A stretch of DNA of 24,758 bases from Hyphomicrobiales bacterium. Lineage in GTDB: Bacteria > Pseudomonadota > Alphaproteobacteria > Rhizobiales > Rhizobiaceae. The stretch is from the NCBI GenBank assembly GCA_011087745.1, contig JAALLB010000004.1, positions 1-24,758 of the forward strand, read 5' to 3'. The notes beneath the pieces are model-generated. The model searched no databases, was not told the origin of the DNA, and saw only the letters and a program-made list of their open reading frames with translations. Position 1 is the stretch's first letter; every line of letters starts with the position of its first letter. Shown one piece after another: positions 1-9,250 of the stretch. The position numbers and the translations under genes are program-made.

Positions 1-88
1 ACTTTCGTATCATATCACACCAAAACATTCGGGTTTTGGAGTAGGATAGGTATAGTGAACAAAATAGTACTCGATTCGATACCCAAAT

Positions 89-1276
89 ATGAAATCACTT
101 GATACAACTTCCTATGGACGTGACGGACTTGCTTCATATGCTTGTCATGCGAGTGAAAGCAGGGGACGTCTTTTTTATGAGCCAGAAAGCCCAACAAGGA
201 CGCCTTTTCAACGAGATCGTGATCGTATTATTCATTCGACTGCCTTCAGACGGCTAAAACACAAGACCCAGGTCTTTGTGCATCATGTCGGAGACCACTA
301 TCGAACGCGGTTGACCCATTCCATCGAAGTTTATCAGATTGCCAGGTCTCTTGCTCGCGCATTGCAAGTTGATGAGGATTTAGCGGAATCTCTGGCGCTC
401 TCACATGATTTTGGACATACGCCCTTTGGCCACGTGGGAGAGGATGTTCTTGATGAGCTAATGCAAGATTATGGTGGATTTGATCATAATGCACAGTCGC
501 TGCGTATAGTGACGATGCTGGAGCAACAATATGCCGAGTTTGATGGGTTGAACCTTTGTTGGGAAACTCTCGAAGGCTTGGTAAAACATAACGGTCCCGT
601 TGTCGGAGAGGTGCCTGATACTTTTATTAATTTCAATGAGTTATGGGACTTGGAACTTGATACTCACGCCAGTTTAGAGGCGCAATGCGCAGCTGTTGCC
701 GATGATATAGCCTATAACGCGCATGATTTGGATGACGGACTAAGAGCAAAACTGTTTGGGCTAGATGAATTAACGGAGATACCTCTTGTCGGTGAAGCAC
801 TTGAGGTTGTCGAAAATAAATATCCAGGCCTGGAAGTTCATCGTATGCGTCACGAAATAGTACGCAGGCAAATTACTGCCATGGTTGAGGATGTTATCGT
901 AAATGCAAAGAACAATTTGAGTGAGTTAGAACCCGCATCCACTTCAGATATCAGGCATTGCAGGAAAACCATCGTTAGGTTTAGTGATTCAATGCAAACC
1001 AAAGAGGCGGGTATCAAAAGGTTTTTGTTTGATAAAATGTACCGCTCTCCAGGTGTGCTGAAGATGCGAAAGGGCGCTGAAAAAATTATACGAGATTTAT
1101 TTAGAGTTTACCTAAATGAAACAGGTGATATGCCAAATGGGCTATTGCGATTGGGCAAGAAGAATCAGTCCAATGACAGGCCGCGCATGATTGCAGATTT
1201 TATTGCCGGAATGACCGATAGTTATGCAATTTCCGAGCATGAACGGTTGTTTGACGCAACGCCTGATTTAGGTTAG
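89..1276 (+). CDS. dgt: dGTP triphosphohydrolase-like protein (HD domain)
   Basis: Predicted to hydrolyse dGTP or other dNTPs to the nucleoside and tripolyphosphate in the cytoplasm, limiting dNTP pools. The 395-residue product has the usual length of the bacterial dGTPase-like family. Metal-binding HD-superfamily residues are visible: RLTH near residue 74 (His77), the HD pair at 106-107 within SHDFGHTPFGH, and His110 and His115. The N-terminal RDRDRIIHSTAFRRLKHKTQ block is typical of the family. The ATG at 89 is the first in-frame start giving the family N terminus, but the ribosome binding site is poor. A TATAGT at 51-56 could be its -10 box, with a weak TTCGGG at 28-33 seventeen bases upstream. 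argS follows after 59 bases, suggesting cotranscription. Substrate preference cannot be read from the sequence. Confidence 0.93.
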   Translation: MKSLDTTSYGRDGLASYACHASESRGRLFYEPESPTRTPFQRDRDRIIHSTAFRRLKHKTQVFVHHVGDHYRTRLTHSIEVYQIARSLARALQVDEDLAESLALSHDFGHTPFGHVGEDVLDELMQDYGGFDHNAQSLRIVTMLEQQYAEFDGLNLCWETLEGLVKHNGPVVGEVPDTFINFNELWDLELDTHASLEAQCAAVADDIAYNAHDLDDGLRAKLFGLDELTEIPLVGEALEVVENKYPGLEVHRMRHEIVRRQITAMVEDVIVNAKNNLSELEPASTSDIRHCRKTIVRFSDSMQTKEAGIKRFLFDKMYRSPGVLKMRKGAEKIIRDLFRVYLNETGDMPNGLLRLGKKNQSNDRPRMIADFIAGMTDSYAISEHERLFDATPDLG

Positions 1277-1335
1277 GCCGTTACGCAACTGCAAAAGGCG
1301 ATTAAGCGCAAAGCAAACCAATTGAAAAGCACACA

Positions 1336-3096
1336 ATGAATATTTTTTCACAGTTCGAGAATTACATTAAAAAAATATTGGAAGATATTGATATTAATGA
1401 TGAAACACGACTATTTCTCGATCGAATTTCTGCTGAACCGCCACGCGATGCTTCGCATGGAGACATTTCTACGAACGCGGCCATGGTCATGGCAAAACCT
1501 GCAGGCAAAAATCCAAGAGAATTGGCGCAGCTAATTGCTGATGGGTTAGAAAAACTCGATGAAGTATCAGAGGTTTCCATCGCTGGACCGGGATTTATCA
1601 ATCTTAGGCTGTCTGATGCATTTTGGATTGAACATCTTTCGTCGATGTTCAAGGCAGGCGATCTGTATGGCCGCGGGTTGGTGTCTAATGGCGCGAAAGT
1701 AAATGTGGAATTTGTTTCTGCTAATCCAACCGGACCAATGCATGTTGGCCATTGCCGCGGGGCTGTAGTTGGTGATGCGCTTGCCAATTTACTTGATTTT
1801 GCCGGTTATGATGTCACGAAAGAATATTACGTTAACGATGCTGGTGGTCAGATCGGGGTTTTGGCTAATTCGCTTTATCATCGGTATCTTGAAGCGCTTG
1901 GAGATGATGTGGGAGCAGTGCCAGAAGGGCTGTATCCCGGCTATTATTTAATCCCACCCGCAAAAATGCTTGTTGAAAAACAAGGTGATAAGCTTAAGTC
2001 CATGTCAAATGACGAGCGTATGGCTTTGCTGAGAGAAACTTCAATTTCATCGATGATGGCGATGATTAAAGAGGATCTTGCTGCGCTCAATATTCATCAT
2101 GATGTTTTCTTTTCGGAACGCGAATTGCACGCAAAGAAAGGTGGCAAGTCAACCATCGATACGATGCTCGATAAAATGCGTGACAATGGTCATGTTTATC
2201 AAGGAACACTACCGCCGCCAAAAGGTGAAACACCAGAAGATTGGGAAGATCGTGAACAAACGCTCTTTCGATCTACTGCTGTAGGTGATGATGCTGATCG
2301 CGCACTTGTAAAATCTGATGGTACTTACACTTATTTTGCAGCGGATGTGGCTTATTTTCAGGATAAGTTCGACCGTGGTTTTGAGCGCATGATTTACGTG
2401 CTTGGTGCAGACCATTCCGGTTATGCCAAGCGGTTGAAAGCTGTTTGCAAAGCTGTAGCAGGTGATAAAGCAGAACTTGATGTTCTGTTTTGCCAATTGG
2501 TAAAGCTGATGCGTGATGGTGAGCCATTTAAAATGTCAAAGCGCGCAGGTGATTTTATAACACTTCGTGAAGTAGTTGATGAAGTTGGACGTGATGCAGT
2601 CCGATTTATGATGCTGTATCGTAAAGCTCAAGCACCGCTCGATTTTGATTTTTCTAAAGTGACCGAACAATCAAAAGATAATCCCGTATTTTATGTACAA
2701 TATGCGCATGCACGGGTAGCATCTGTTTTCCGCCAGGTTGCGGTAGACTTGCCTGATTTGGATGTAAGTCCAAAAGCTCTTTCAGAAGCTGATTTGGCGC
2801 TACTTTCAGATGCTGGTGAAGTCGGTTTAATTCGAAAAGCAGCTGAATTTCCACGAATCATAGAGCAAGCAGCACGTGCGGATGAACCTCACAGGCTTGC
2901 TTTTTACCTCTACGAACTTGCTTCAGAGCTGCATTCACACTGGTCCAGAGGCAAAGATTCGCCAGAATTACGGTTTATTAACCACAAAAATGCACAATTG
3001 ACATTGTCGAGGTTAGTATTATTGCGCAGTATCGCAACAGTTATTGCTTCTGGGCTTGCTATTATTGGTGTTTCTGCTCCAGAAGAAATGCGCTGA
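1336..3096 (+). CDS. argS: Arginyl-tRNA synthetase
   Basis: Class I aminoacyl-tRNA synthetase that charges tRNA-Arg. The 586 residues carry the family's domains in order: an N-terminal additional domain, then the Rossmann catalytic domain with the HIGH-type motif HVGH at 136-139 inside SANPTGPMHVGH, then the KMSKR loop starting at Lys399, and a C-terminal DALR anticodon-binding domain with the conserved FYVQYAHAR segment. Length is normal and nothing is disrupted. It lies 59 bases downstream of dgt and 72 bases upstream of the SPOR gene, the order seen in many Hyphomicrobiales. The ribosome binding site before the ATG at 1336 is weak (GAAAAG). Confidence 0.97.
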   Translation: MNIFSQFENYIKKILEDIDINDETRLFLDRISAEPPRDASHGDISTNAAMVMAKPAGKNPRELAQLIADGLEKLDEVSEVSIAGPGFINLRLSDAFWIEHLSSMFKAGDLYGRGLVSNGAKVNVEFVSANPTGPMHVGHCRGAVVGDALANLLDFAGYDVTKEYYVNDAGGQIGVLANSLYHRYLEALGDDVGAVPEGLYPGYYLIPPAKMLVEKQGDKLKSMSNDERMALLRETSISSMMAMIKEDLAALNIHHDVFFSERELHAKKGGKSTIDTMLDKMRDNGHVYQGTLPPPKGETPEDWEDREQTLFRSTAVGDDADRALVKSDGTYTYFAADVAYFQDKFDRGFERMIYVLGADHSGYAKRLKAVCKAVAGDKAELDVLFCQLVKLMRDGEPFKMSKRAGDFITLREVVDEVGRDAVRFMMLYRKAQAPLDFDFSKVTEQSKDNPVFYVQYAHARVASVFRQVAVDLPDLDVSPKALSEADLALLSDAGEVGLIRKAAEFPRIIEQAARADEPHRLAFYLYELASELHSHWSRGKDSPELRFINHKNAQLTLSRLVLLRSIATVIASGLAIIGVSAPEEMR

Positions 3097-3168
3097 AATC
3101 AACGCCCCGACAATTTTGGCCACATTCATGTGGTTGAAAGTGATCAAGAGTAGATAGGTTTATGCGTT

Positions 3169-5124
3169 ATGAGTGAACAATTTAAGCAGGATGCGGAATC
3201 TCAAGGCCAAGAGATCGAAGATGATCCTCTGGCGGAGTTGGCACGCATCGTTGCAGGTGAGCCGGAATTAAATCCCCAACCGCAAACAACAGTTGCCGAA
3301 GAAACACCGGTTGAAGATACTTCGTTGGAAGCTGCTCTGGAAGAGCAATTGATGGGTGAATTTTCTTCTGATGAAATCTCTGCCGAAGAACCTCCTGCAG
3401 AGGAGACGGTTGAAGTTGAAGCACCTTCATTTGTTGAAGACATTAATTCCACGGTTGAACAAATCAGCAGTGAGGAAAGTAGCGAGCCAGAAGTTCATTA
3501 TGAACCAGAGCACATTGAAGTTTCTGCAGAAGCAGAAGCTCCTATTGAGGCTGAAGCTTTCGACCCTGAAATCGGGTTTCAAAATGGTTTGATTGACGCG
3601 CTTGAAATGGAGATTGGTGGCGGTCCAGCACCTGAGCCTGTAGAGGAACTGGTTCAAGAATCGGTTCTAGATCCAGTATTGGATATTGCGCAAGTTGAAG
3701 AAACCTATCAAACGCCAGTTGAAGAAGCGATTGCACAAGACCCTGTTGCTGAAGTTGAAATGCAAGCTTCAAATATACAGGCTTCATTAGAACAAGAGCT
3801 TACTGATCACTTTGAAACGTTTGATGTACCTGATGAAGTTCCAACTGAAGAGCCTATGCCGATTGTTGATGAGCCAGTTGCTTCGATTGAAGAAGACCTG
3901 GGTGCTGCGTTTGCCAGTGAGTTTGAACAGATTGCATCGCAACAACTCGAAGAAGGCGTTGCTGTACCAGAAACTGAAGGTTGGACTGAAACAGAGACAG
4001 AAGATGCAAATGCTGCTTTCACCGCAGCTGCCAGCCCAGAATTTGTTGCTTCAGAACAAGCTGCTTTTGAAGAAGATTTGGATACAATGGCCCATGATCC
4101 AGGGCATGTTGGTTCTGTTGAAAAAATTGCCGCTGTTGAAACAGGCGCTGTTGTTGCCAACGAAAATGGCGGAGGCATGAAGTTTGCGATTGCTGCCTTG
4201 GCGCTTGCGTTATTTGCTGGTGCTATTGCTGCGGGTTATGGCTTCCTAGGTGGTGATAATCCAACAGTTGCAACTGGTACGCCAGAAATTATCAAGGCGG
4301 ATGCCGATCCAGTGAAGGTCAAACCGAAGGATCCAGGTGGTCTTGTTCCGGAAAATCAGGATAATGCTTCTTATGTTGATATAGGCGGCGAAAATTCTGC
4401 TGAGGTATCTCAAGAGAAACTTAATTCACAAACCGAAGAACCTTTGATTTTAAACAATGGCAATACTGAAAATATAGAAAATACAGAAGTTGCTGACGCT
4501 CCGAAATCAGATGACCGCCTGACTTCCTCAGAAGATTCAGGTGCAACACCTAATGCTGCTAACTCAGCTGTGTTGCCTAAGGTTGTACAAACCGTCGTTG
4601 TTAAGCCGGATGGAACAATTATTGCTAAGCCGGCAACTCCAAAGCCTGTAGAAACCGCGCTCAACGAAGTTAAGATTGATCCGTTACCTGAGGTTGAGCC
4701 CAAGCCTGTTTCTACACAAGTTATCAAAAAGCCGGAAGCGATAGACGGTGCTAAGTCTACAGGTGACATAACTGTGCCTGTTGCAAGTCCATTGCCTAAG
4801 CCTGTTGTAAAGCCAAAACCAGCTCCAGCTAAAAAAGTTGCTGCCGCACCAAAACCAAAAAAGCCGGCAAATACAGCAACAGCTAAGAGTGAATGGGTTG
4901 TACAGGTTTCGTCCCAAAGAACACCTGCGGCAGCACAATCCTCATTTTCGAATATGAGAAACAAATATTTTGTATTGCAGGGCCGTGCGATGTCTATTCA
5001 ACGAGCACAAGTAAATGGCACGACCTATTACCGTGTTCGCGTACAAACGGCATCAAGGGCAGATGCCAATCAGCTTTGTACGAGTTTGGCAACTGCTGGC
5101 GGAAGTTGTTTCGTTACTCGCTAG
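3169..5124 (+). CDS. Large membrane-anchored SPOR-domain protein
   Basis: Probable cell-division or septal peptidoglycan-binding protein of 651 residues. Residues 1 to about 336 form a low-complexity, very acidic segment rich in Glu, Pro, Val and Ala. One transmembrane helix follows at about 337-359. A Pro/Lys-rich linker leads to a C-terminal SPOR domain (about 573-651, beginning SEWVVQVSSQRT and ending GGSCFVTR). With one helix in the middle, the acidic half should be cytoplasmic and the SPOR domain periplasmic. SPOR domains bind denuded glycan strands at division sites (family knowledge). The acidic tail has no domain I recognise. It sits between argS and nagZ, as in other Hyphomicrobiales, and is followed immediately by a strong terminator. 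The ATG at 3169 is the first start in frame. Confidence 0.85.
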   Translation: MSEQFKQDAESQGQEIEDDPLAELARIVAGEPELNPQPQTTVAEETPVEDTSLEAALEEQLMGEFSSDEISAEEPPAEETVEVEAPSFVEDINSTVEQISSEESSEPEVHYEPEHIEVSAEAEAPIEAEAFDPEIGFQNGLIDALEMEIGGGPAPEPVEELVQESVLDPVLDIAQVEETYQTPVEEAIAQDPVAEVEMQASNIQASLEQELTDHFETFDVPDEVPTEEPMPIVDEPVASIEEDLGAAFASEFEQIASQQLEEGVAVPETEGWTETETEDANAAFTAAASPEFVASEQAAFEEDLDTMAHDPGHVGSVEKIAAVETGAVVANENGGGMKFAIAALALALFAGAIAAGYGFLGGDNPTVATGTPEIIKADADPVKVKPKDPGGLVPENQDNASYVDIGGENSAEVSQEKLNSQTEEPLILNNGNTENIENTEVADAPKSDDRLTSSEDSGATPNAANSAVLPKVVQTVVVKPDGTIIAKPATPKPVETALNEVKIDPLPEVEPKPVSTQVIKKPEAIDGAKSTGDITVPVASPLPKPVVKPKPAPAKKVAAAPKPKKPANTATAKSEWVVQVSSQRTPAAAQSSFSNMRNKYFVLQGRAMSIQRAQVNGTTYYRVRVQTASRADANQLCTSLATAGGSCFVTR

Positions 5125-5146
5125 AGCACAGTAAATTTAATTTAAG

Positions 5147-5178
5147 AAGGCTAAGCATCGGATGCTTAGCCTTTTTTG
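5147..5178 (+). terminator. Rho-independent terminator after the SPOR gene
   Basis: A 10-bp perfect stem (5149-5158 with 5162-5171, GGCTAAGCAT/ATGCTTAGCC) closes a 3-base CGG loop. A-T pairs extend it to 12 bp, and six T residues follow at 5172-5177. It lies 24 bases after the SPOR stop codon and 36 bases before nagZ, so nagZ probably needs its own promoter or read-through. Confidence 0.92.
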
Positions 5179-5213
5179 TTTGGAACTGGGCTGCTTTCTG
5201 ATAGATTCAAGCT

Positions 5214-6260
5214 ATGGGAATCACTTCTGCAATATTTGGCTGTTCGGGCCTTTCGCTTACCCAGGACGAGCGTGACTTTTTTCATGAAGCTCAGCCGTGG
5301 GGGTTTATATTATTTGGTCGAAATGTGGATACACCTGAACAGGTAACAGCACTTGTTGCTGAACTGAAGTCATGTGTTTCGCATGAAGATGTGCCGATCC
5401 TAATTGATCAGGAGGGTGGACGCGTTAGAAGATTGCGTCCTCCACATTGGGAAGCATATCCAGCGGGTGAAGTATTTGGCGAGAATTATCATCAAGATAA
5501 AAAGCGGGCGCTTCGGTTTGCCTGGTTGCAGTCACGGTTGATGGCCTGTGACCTTCAAAAGCTTGGTATAAATGTTGATTGTCTCCCAGTACTTGATGTT
5601 CCTGTTCGGGGAAGTCACGATGTGATTGGTGACCGGGCTTATGGTAGCGAACCCGTCATTGTTAGTGACATTGGATTGGCGGCATCAGAAGGGCTTTTGT
5701 CTGGTGGTGTTTTACCTGTGATCAAACACATTCCGGGGCATGGCAGGGCAGGTGTCGACAGTCATAAAGATTTGCCAGTTGTGACGGCTACAATTTCGGA
5801 ACTGGAAAGATCTGATTTCGAACCGTTCAGACGTTTGAATAAAATGCCGTTGGCCATGACGGCTCATGTTGTCTACACGGCAATTGATACTGATAACCCT
5901 GCAACAACTTCAGTGAGAGTCATTAAAGACATAATTCGAGATTATATTGGATTTGATGGTCTTTTGATGTGTGATGATCTTTCCATGCATGCGCTCAAAG
6001 GTTCGTTTGAAGAAAGAACTACTGCTTCATTTGATGCTGGTTGTGATGTGGTCCTGCATTGTAATGGCGATTTAAATGAGATGAGACCAATTGCGGCTGC
6101 TAGTCCCAAGTTATCTGGGGATTCTTTACGGCGAGCCGGACAAGCAACAGACTTATTTGCTAGTGTAAAAGCATGTGATGAAGATGATTTGCGGAACGAG
6201 TTTCGTACTCTTTGTGATGGTGAAACTTATGGCCAAGACCCCACAGAAGCGGGGCATTAA
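5214..6260 (+). CDS. nagZ: Beta-N-acetylhexosaminidase (glycoside hydrolase family 3)
   Basis: Cytoplasmic NagZ removes N-acetylglucosamine from anhydromuropeptides during peptidoglycan recycling. In many Gram-negatives its product feeds the AmpC beta-lactamase induction pathway (family knowledge). The 348 residues show the signature KHIPGHG at 171-177, the DSH loop with the general acid-base His184, and the nucleophile region CDDLSMHAL with Asp254/Asp255. DQEGGRVRRL near residue 65 belongs to the substrate site. There is no signal peptide, consistent with a cytoplasmic enzyme. The start ATG at 5214 gives the usual N terminus, but its ribosome binding site is weak. scpA follows after 15 bases, so nagZ-scpA-scpB probably form one transcript. 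Confidence 0.94.
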   Translation: MGITSAIFGCSGLSLTQDERDFFHEAQPWGFILFGRNVDTPEQVTALVAELKSCVSHEDVPILIDQEGGRVRRLRPPHWEAYPAGEVFGENYHQDKKRALRFAWLQSRLMACDLQKLGINVDCLPVLDVPVRGSHDVIGDRAYGSEPVIVSDIGLAASEGLLSGGVLPVIKHIPGHGRAGVDSHKDLPVVTATISELERSDFEPFRRLNKMPLAMTAHVVYTAIDTDNPATTSVRVIKDIIRDYIGFDGLLMCDDLSMHALKGSFEERTTASFDAGCDVVLHCNGDLNEMRPIAAASPKLSGDSLRRAGQATDLFASVKACDEDDLRNEFRTLCDGETYGQDPTEAGH

Positions 6261-6275
6261 AGAAAAAGTGTTGTT

Positions 6276-7145
6276 ATGACGTCAGGCAATGAAAAAGACT
6301 TAGTCTCAATCGCTCAAGGTAGCGATGTTGCTGATGTTTGGGATAATTCTGAAAAAGAGATACTTTCTACGGAGCCACAACTGAAGGTTGATGTTGAAGG
6401 TTTTGAAGGGCCGCTTGACCTTCTTTTGGAGTTAAGCCGCCGTCAAAAAGTTGACCTGTCCAAAATTTCCATTCTAGCACTTGCTGAACAATACCTGGAA
6501 TTTGTTGAGGAAGTTCGCAAACTTCGAATTGAACTTGCTGCTGATTATTTGGTTATGGCCGCATGGCTTGCATTTTTGAAGTCAAAATTACTTTTGCCAG
6601 TGGAAGATTCACCTGGTGACGAAATGTCGGGCGAAGAAATGGCCGCACATCTTGCATTTCGTCTTAAACGCCTTGAGGCAATGCGGGAGGCAGGTAAGTG
6701 CCTGGTAAACCGTAACAGATTAGGACGTGATTTCTTCGTACGAGGCATTCCGGAACCCATTCAAATCGACAAGAAGAAAGATTTTACCGCAACGCTTTAT
6801 GATTTGCTTTCGGCTTATGCTACCCAGCGGCAAAGACAAAGTGTTTCTCATGTGACAATTACCAAAAGGGAAGTTTGGTCTTTATCTGATGCCCGGGAAA
6901 TTTTGACACAAATGGTCAGTGAACTTGCAGATTGGACGCCGCTTGATGCGTTTTTGTTGCCGTATATTCCGACATCAGAATTACGAAATAGCGCAATTGC
7001 CAGTTCTTTTGCAGCAACGCTTGAGTTGGTCCGCGAAGGTAAACTCAAAATGAGACAGGAAGAAGCGTTCGCACCGCTATACCTAAAAAAGGGCGATAAG
7101 CCTCCACTAGAATCTGTACCCACACCAGAAGTAGGGAGCCTATAA
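6276..7145 (+). CDS. scpA: Segregation and condensation protein A (kleisin)
   Basis: Kleisin subunit that bridges the SMC heads and recruits ScpB in the chromosome-organising SMC-ScpAB condensin. The 289 residues contain the diagnostic N-terminal motif FEGPLDLLLELSRRQKVDLS, preceded by about 40 poorly conserved residues, and a C-terminal winged-helix-like part. ScpA proteins are usually about 250-290 residues. The smc gene is not in the window, as is usual. The next gene, scpB, starts 2 bases after the scpA stop, indicating translational coupling. Confidence 0.94.
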   Translation: MTSGNEKDLVSIAQGSDVADVWDNSEKEILSTEPQLKVDVEGFEGPLDLLLELSRRQKVDLSKISILALAEQYLEFVEEVRKLRIELAADYLVMAAWLAFLKSKLLLPVEDSPGDEMSGEEMAAHLAFRLKRLEAMREAGKCLVNRNRLGRDFFVRGIPEPIQIDKKKDFTATLYDLLSAYATQRQRQSVSHVTITKREVWSLSDAREILTQMVSELADWTPLDAFLLPYIPTSELRNSAIASSFAATLELVREGKLKMRQEEAFAPLYLKKGDKPPLESVPTPEVGSL

Positions 7146-7147
7146 CC

Positions 7148-7873
7148 ATGGCACAATCCAATGAAGCACAAATCCTGGCATTTGATTCAACGCGAGCTGG
7201 CGGACAAGAACATGCGGATATGCGCGAGCATCTTCGTATGGTAGAGGCGATTGTATTTGCTTCCAGTGAACCTGTTTCGGAAAAAGGTCTTATGCAGCGA
7301 TTGCCGGAAGATGTTGCGCTTGAACCGTTGATGCGGGAGCTGCAACAAGCGTATTCTGGTCGCGGTGTTAATTTGGTCAAGGTTGGCGACAACTGGGCTT
7401 TTCGGACTGCAGATGATCTGGGTTTTCTTTTGCAAAAGAAAACAGTAGAGACGCGCAAATTGTCGCGTGCAGCTTTGGAAGTTTTGGCTATTATTGCTTA
7501 TCACCAACCCGTAACGCGCGCTGAAGTTGAAGAAATTCGAGGTGTTGCCACGTCAAAGGGAACGCTTGATGTGTTGCTTGAAACAGAATGGGTTCGCATG
7601 CGTGGGCGTCGTAAGACACCAGGGCGCCCTGTTACTTACGGGACGACAAACGGGTTTTTGGACCAATTTGCATTGGAAGAACTAAAAGACTTGCCTGGAT
7701 TGGAAGAGCTTAAGGGCGCCGGATTGCTGAGATCACAAATACCTGCAAGCTTTATTGTACCAGAACCGTATGATGGTGATGAGCTTACGGAGGATGAAGA
7801 TCCACTGATGGCCGATGATTTGGAAGAGCTTGGGCTTTTGCCTCCAACCGGCGGCGATGAAGAAGAGCTATAG
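7148..7873 (+). CDS. scpB: Segregation and condensation protein B
   Basis: Winged-helix partner of ScpA that dimerises and binds the kleisin middle region in the SMC complex. The 241-residue product carries the family blocks EAIVFASSEPVS, SRAALEVLAIIAYHQPVTRAEVEEIRG and VTYGTTNGFLDQFAL. The C-terminal tail is acidic (EDEDPLMADDLEELGLL), a common ScpB feature. A GGGAG ribosome binding site lies within the last codons of scpA and the ATG is at 7148. The coupling to scpA implies co-production of the two partners. Confidence 0.94.
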   Translation: MAQSNEAQILAFDSTRAGGQEHADMREHLRMVEAIVFASSEPVSEKGLMQRLPEDVALEPLMRELQQAYSGRGVNLVKVGDNWAFRTADDLGFLLQKKTVETRKLSRAALEVLAIIAYHQPVTRAEVEEIRGVATSKGTLDVLLETEWVRMRGRRKTPGRPVTYGTTNGFLDQFALEELKDLPGLEELKGAGLLRSQIPASFIVPEPYDGDELTEDEDPLMADDLEELGLLPPTGGDEEEL

Positions 7874-7929
7874 CATTTCGCGCAACTCATGGTTATATCG
7901 TTGCACAAAGCAACTGAGTATATTCTGTC

Positions 7930-9069
7930 ATGAACGAAAACGTTCAAAAAAATGGACTAAAATTTGAAAGACGTTCGGTAGAGCGGGATGACCAATGGGG
8001 GAAACGAAACTCCACTGGCGTTGTTATTGCTTCCAGCATGTCTTTTGACAATATTGGACACACCATCCATGACAAGGTTATTTTAGAAGATATTTCACTT
8101 ACGGTTGAACCTGGTGAAGTACTCTGTCTTTTAGGGCCATCCGGATCCGGTAAAACAACACTCCTAAGGATTGCTGCTGGTTTGATTGACGGTACAACTG
8201 GTGCTGTAAAAATTGATGGCCGGGTGGTTGCTGATGACAAAACCTTTGTTCCACCTGATAAACGCGGGGTAGGGTTGGTCTTTCAGGATTATGCTTTGTT
8301 TCCTCATCTCACCATTTTGCAAAATGTGGAGTTTGGTTTAACGGCCCTTAATCGGAGTGATGCAAAGACCCAGGCATTACGCATTTTGTCCAGGGTGGGT
8401 TTGGCAGATCGCGCTTCTCAGTATCCACATGTCTTATCTGGTGGTGAACAGCAACGGGTAGCGCTTGCAAGAGCGTTGGCACCGCGGCCGGGTATTCTCT
8501 TAATGGATGAACCGTTCTCGGGTCTGGATTCACGATTGCGCGATAGCATAAGAGAACAAACTATTGAATTGTTGCGGGAAACCCGCTCCACCGCAATTAT
8601 TGTAACACACGATGCAGAAGAAGCATTACGTGTTGGCGATCATGTAGCACTGATAGATGACGGTAAGCTGGTGCAATATGGTGAAGCAAAAGACTTGTGT
8701 TATCGGCCCAAAAACTTGTTTGCTGCAGGTTTTTTCTCGGAAATCAATGTTATTCCGTCTTCTTCATCAAATGGTGTAGCCACCACAATTTTTGGCCAAA
8801 GTCCATGTGATGTTTCCATGCCAGAGACCTGTTGTGCCGCGATACGGCTTACTGATATCTCAATTGCACCATTTGCCGGTGACAATCAGGGGCAGGTGGG
8901 GCGAATTGCACAACGAAGGTTTATTGGAACTTCTGAGCTTCTTGACATAAATATTGAAAGTTTGGACGAGCCTATTTCTGTGCGCATCAAGGCTGGTGAA
9001 TTGCCTGAAGATACAAATCTTGTTTCTGTCAGTGTTGCACCAGAATTGATGATGATTTTCCCTGCCTGA
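7930..9069 (+). CDS. ABC transporter ATP-binding protein, iron/polyamine (FbpC/PotA) type
   Basis: Nucleotide-binding subunit of an importer-type ABC system. Motifs are intact: Walker A GPSGSGKTT at 69-77 (Lys75), Q-loop FQDYALFPH, signature LSGGEQQR at 169-176, Walker B ILLMDEPFSGLD with Asp193/Glu194, and H-loop IIVTHD. A C-terminal region of about 130 residues resembles the TOBE-type regulatory extension of iron(III) and polyamine ATPases. The substrate cannot be assigned. No permease or binding-protein gene is next to it, which is unusual. The first 36 residues precede the usual ABC fold, and an internal ATG at 8038 (MSFDNIGHT) may be the true start, although neither start has a convincing ribosome binding site. 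It lies between scpB and tatA. Confidence 0.85.
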   Translation: MNENVQKNGLKFERRSVERDDQWGKRNSTGVVIASSMSFDNIGHTIHDKVILEDISLTVEPGEVLCLLGPSGSGKTTLLRIAAGLIDGTTGAVKIDGRVVADDKTFVPPDKRGVGLVFQDYALFPHLTILQNVEFGLTALNRSDAKTQALRILSRVGLADRASQYPHVLSGGEQQRVALARALAPRPGILLMDEPFSGLDSRLRDSIREQTIELLRETRSTAIIVTHDAEEALRVGDHVALIDDGKLVQYGEAKDLCYRPKNLFAAGFFSEINVIPSSSSNGVATTIFGQSPCDVSMPETCCAAIRLTDISIAPFAGDNQGQVGRIAQRRFIGTSELLDINIESLDEPISVRIKAGELPEDTNLVSVSVAPELMMIFPA

Positions 9070-9250
9070 TTAAATTTATCAAAATACTCAAAAATTTGAT
9101 CACTTTATACTGGTAACCATAACAACGTTAGCCTATTTACTAAGGTAAGGATTGCTTGCGGATAGCTTGGTATACGGGTTATGGTGCGGCTAAATTAGAT
9201 AATGGCCTAGGGTTTAGACCTTAAGCTGTTACAGACGGGAGCTGTAAAAA
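9070..9250 (+). promoter_or_regulatory. Intergenic region expected to hold the tatABC promoter
   Basis: A 181-base AT-rich gap between the ABC ATPase and tatA. The best promoter-like pair I see is TTGGTA (9167-9172) and TAAATT (9191-9196) with an 18-base spacer, which is weak. GGGAG at 9238-9242 is the likely tatA ribosome binding site. No clear terminator follows the ATPase gene. Confidence 0.3.

Noticed and set aside
1..88. Possible end or start of a neighbouring gene such as an iron-sulfur insertion protein left of dgt
   Set aside because: The 88 bases contain no recognisable coding end on either strand; they look like a promoter region only.
4410..4964. 184-residue open frame antisense to the SPOR gene
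   Set aside because: It reflects the Lys/Pro/Ala-rich codons of the linker on the opposite strand. It has no ribosome binding site or family match.
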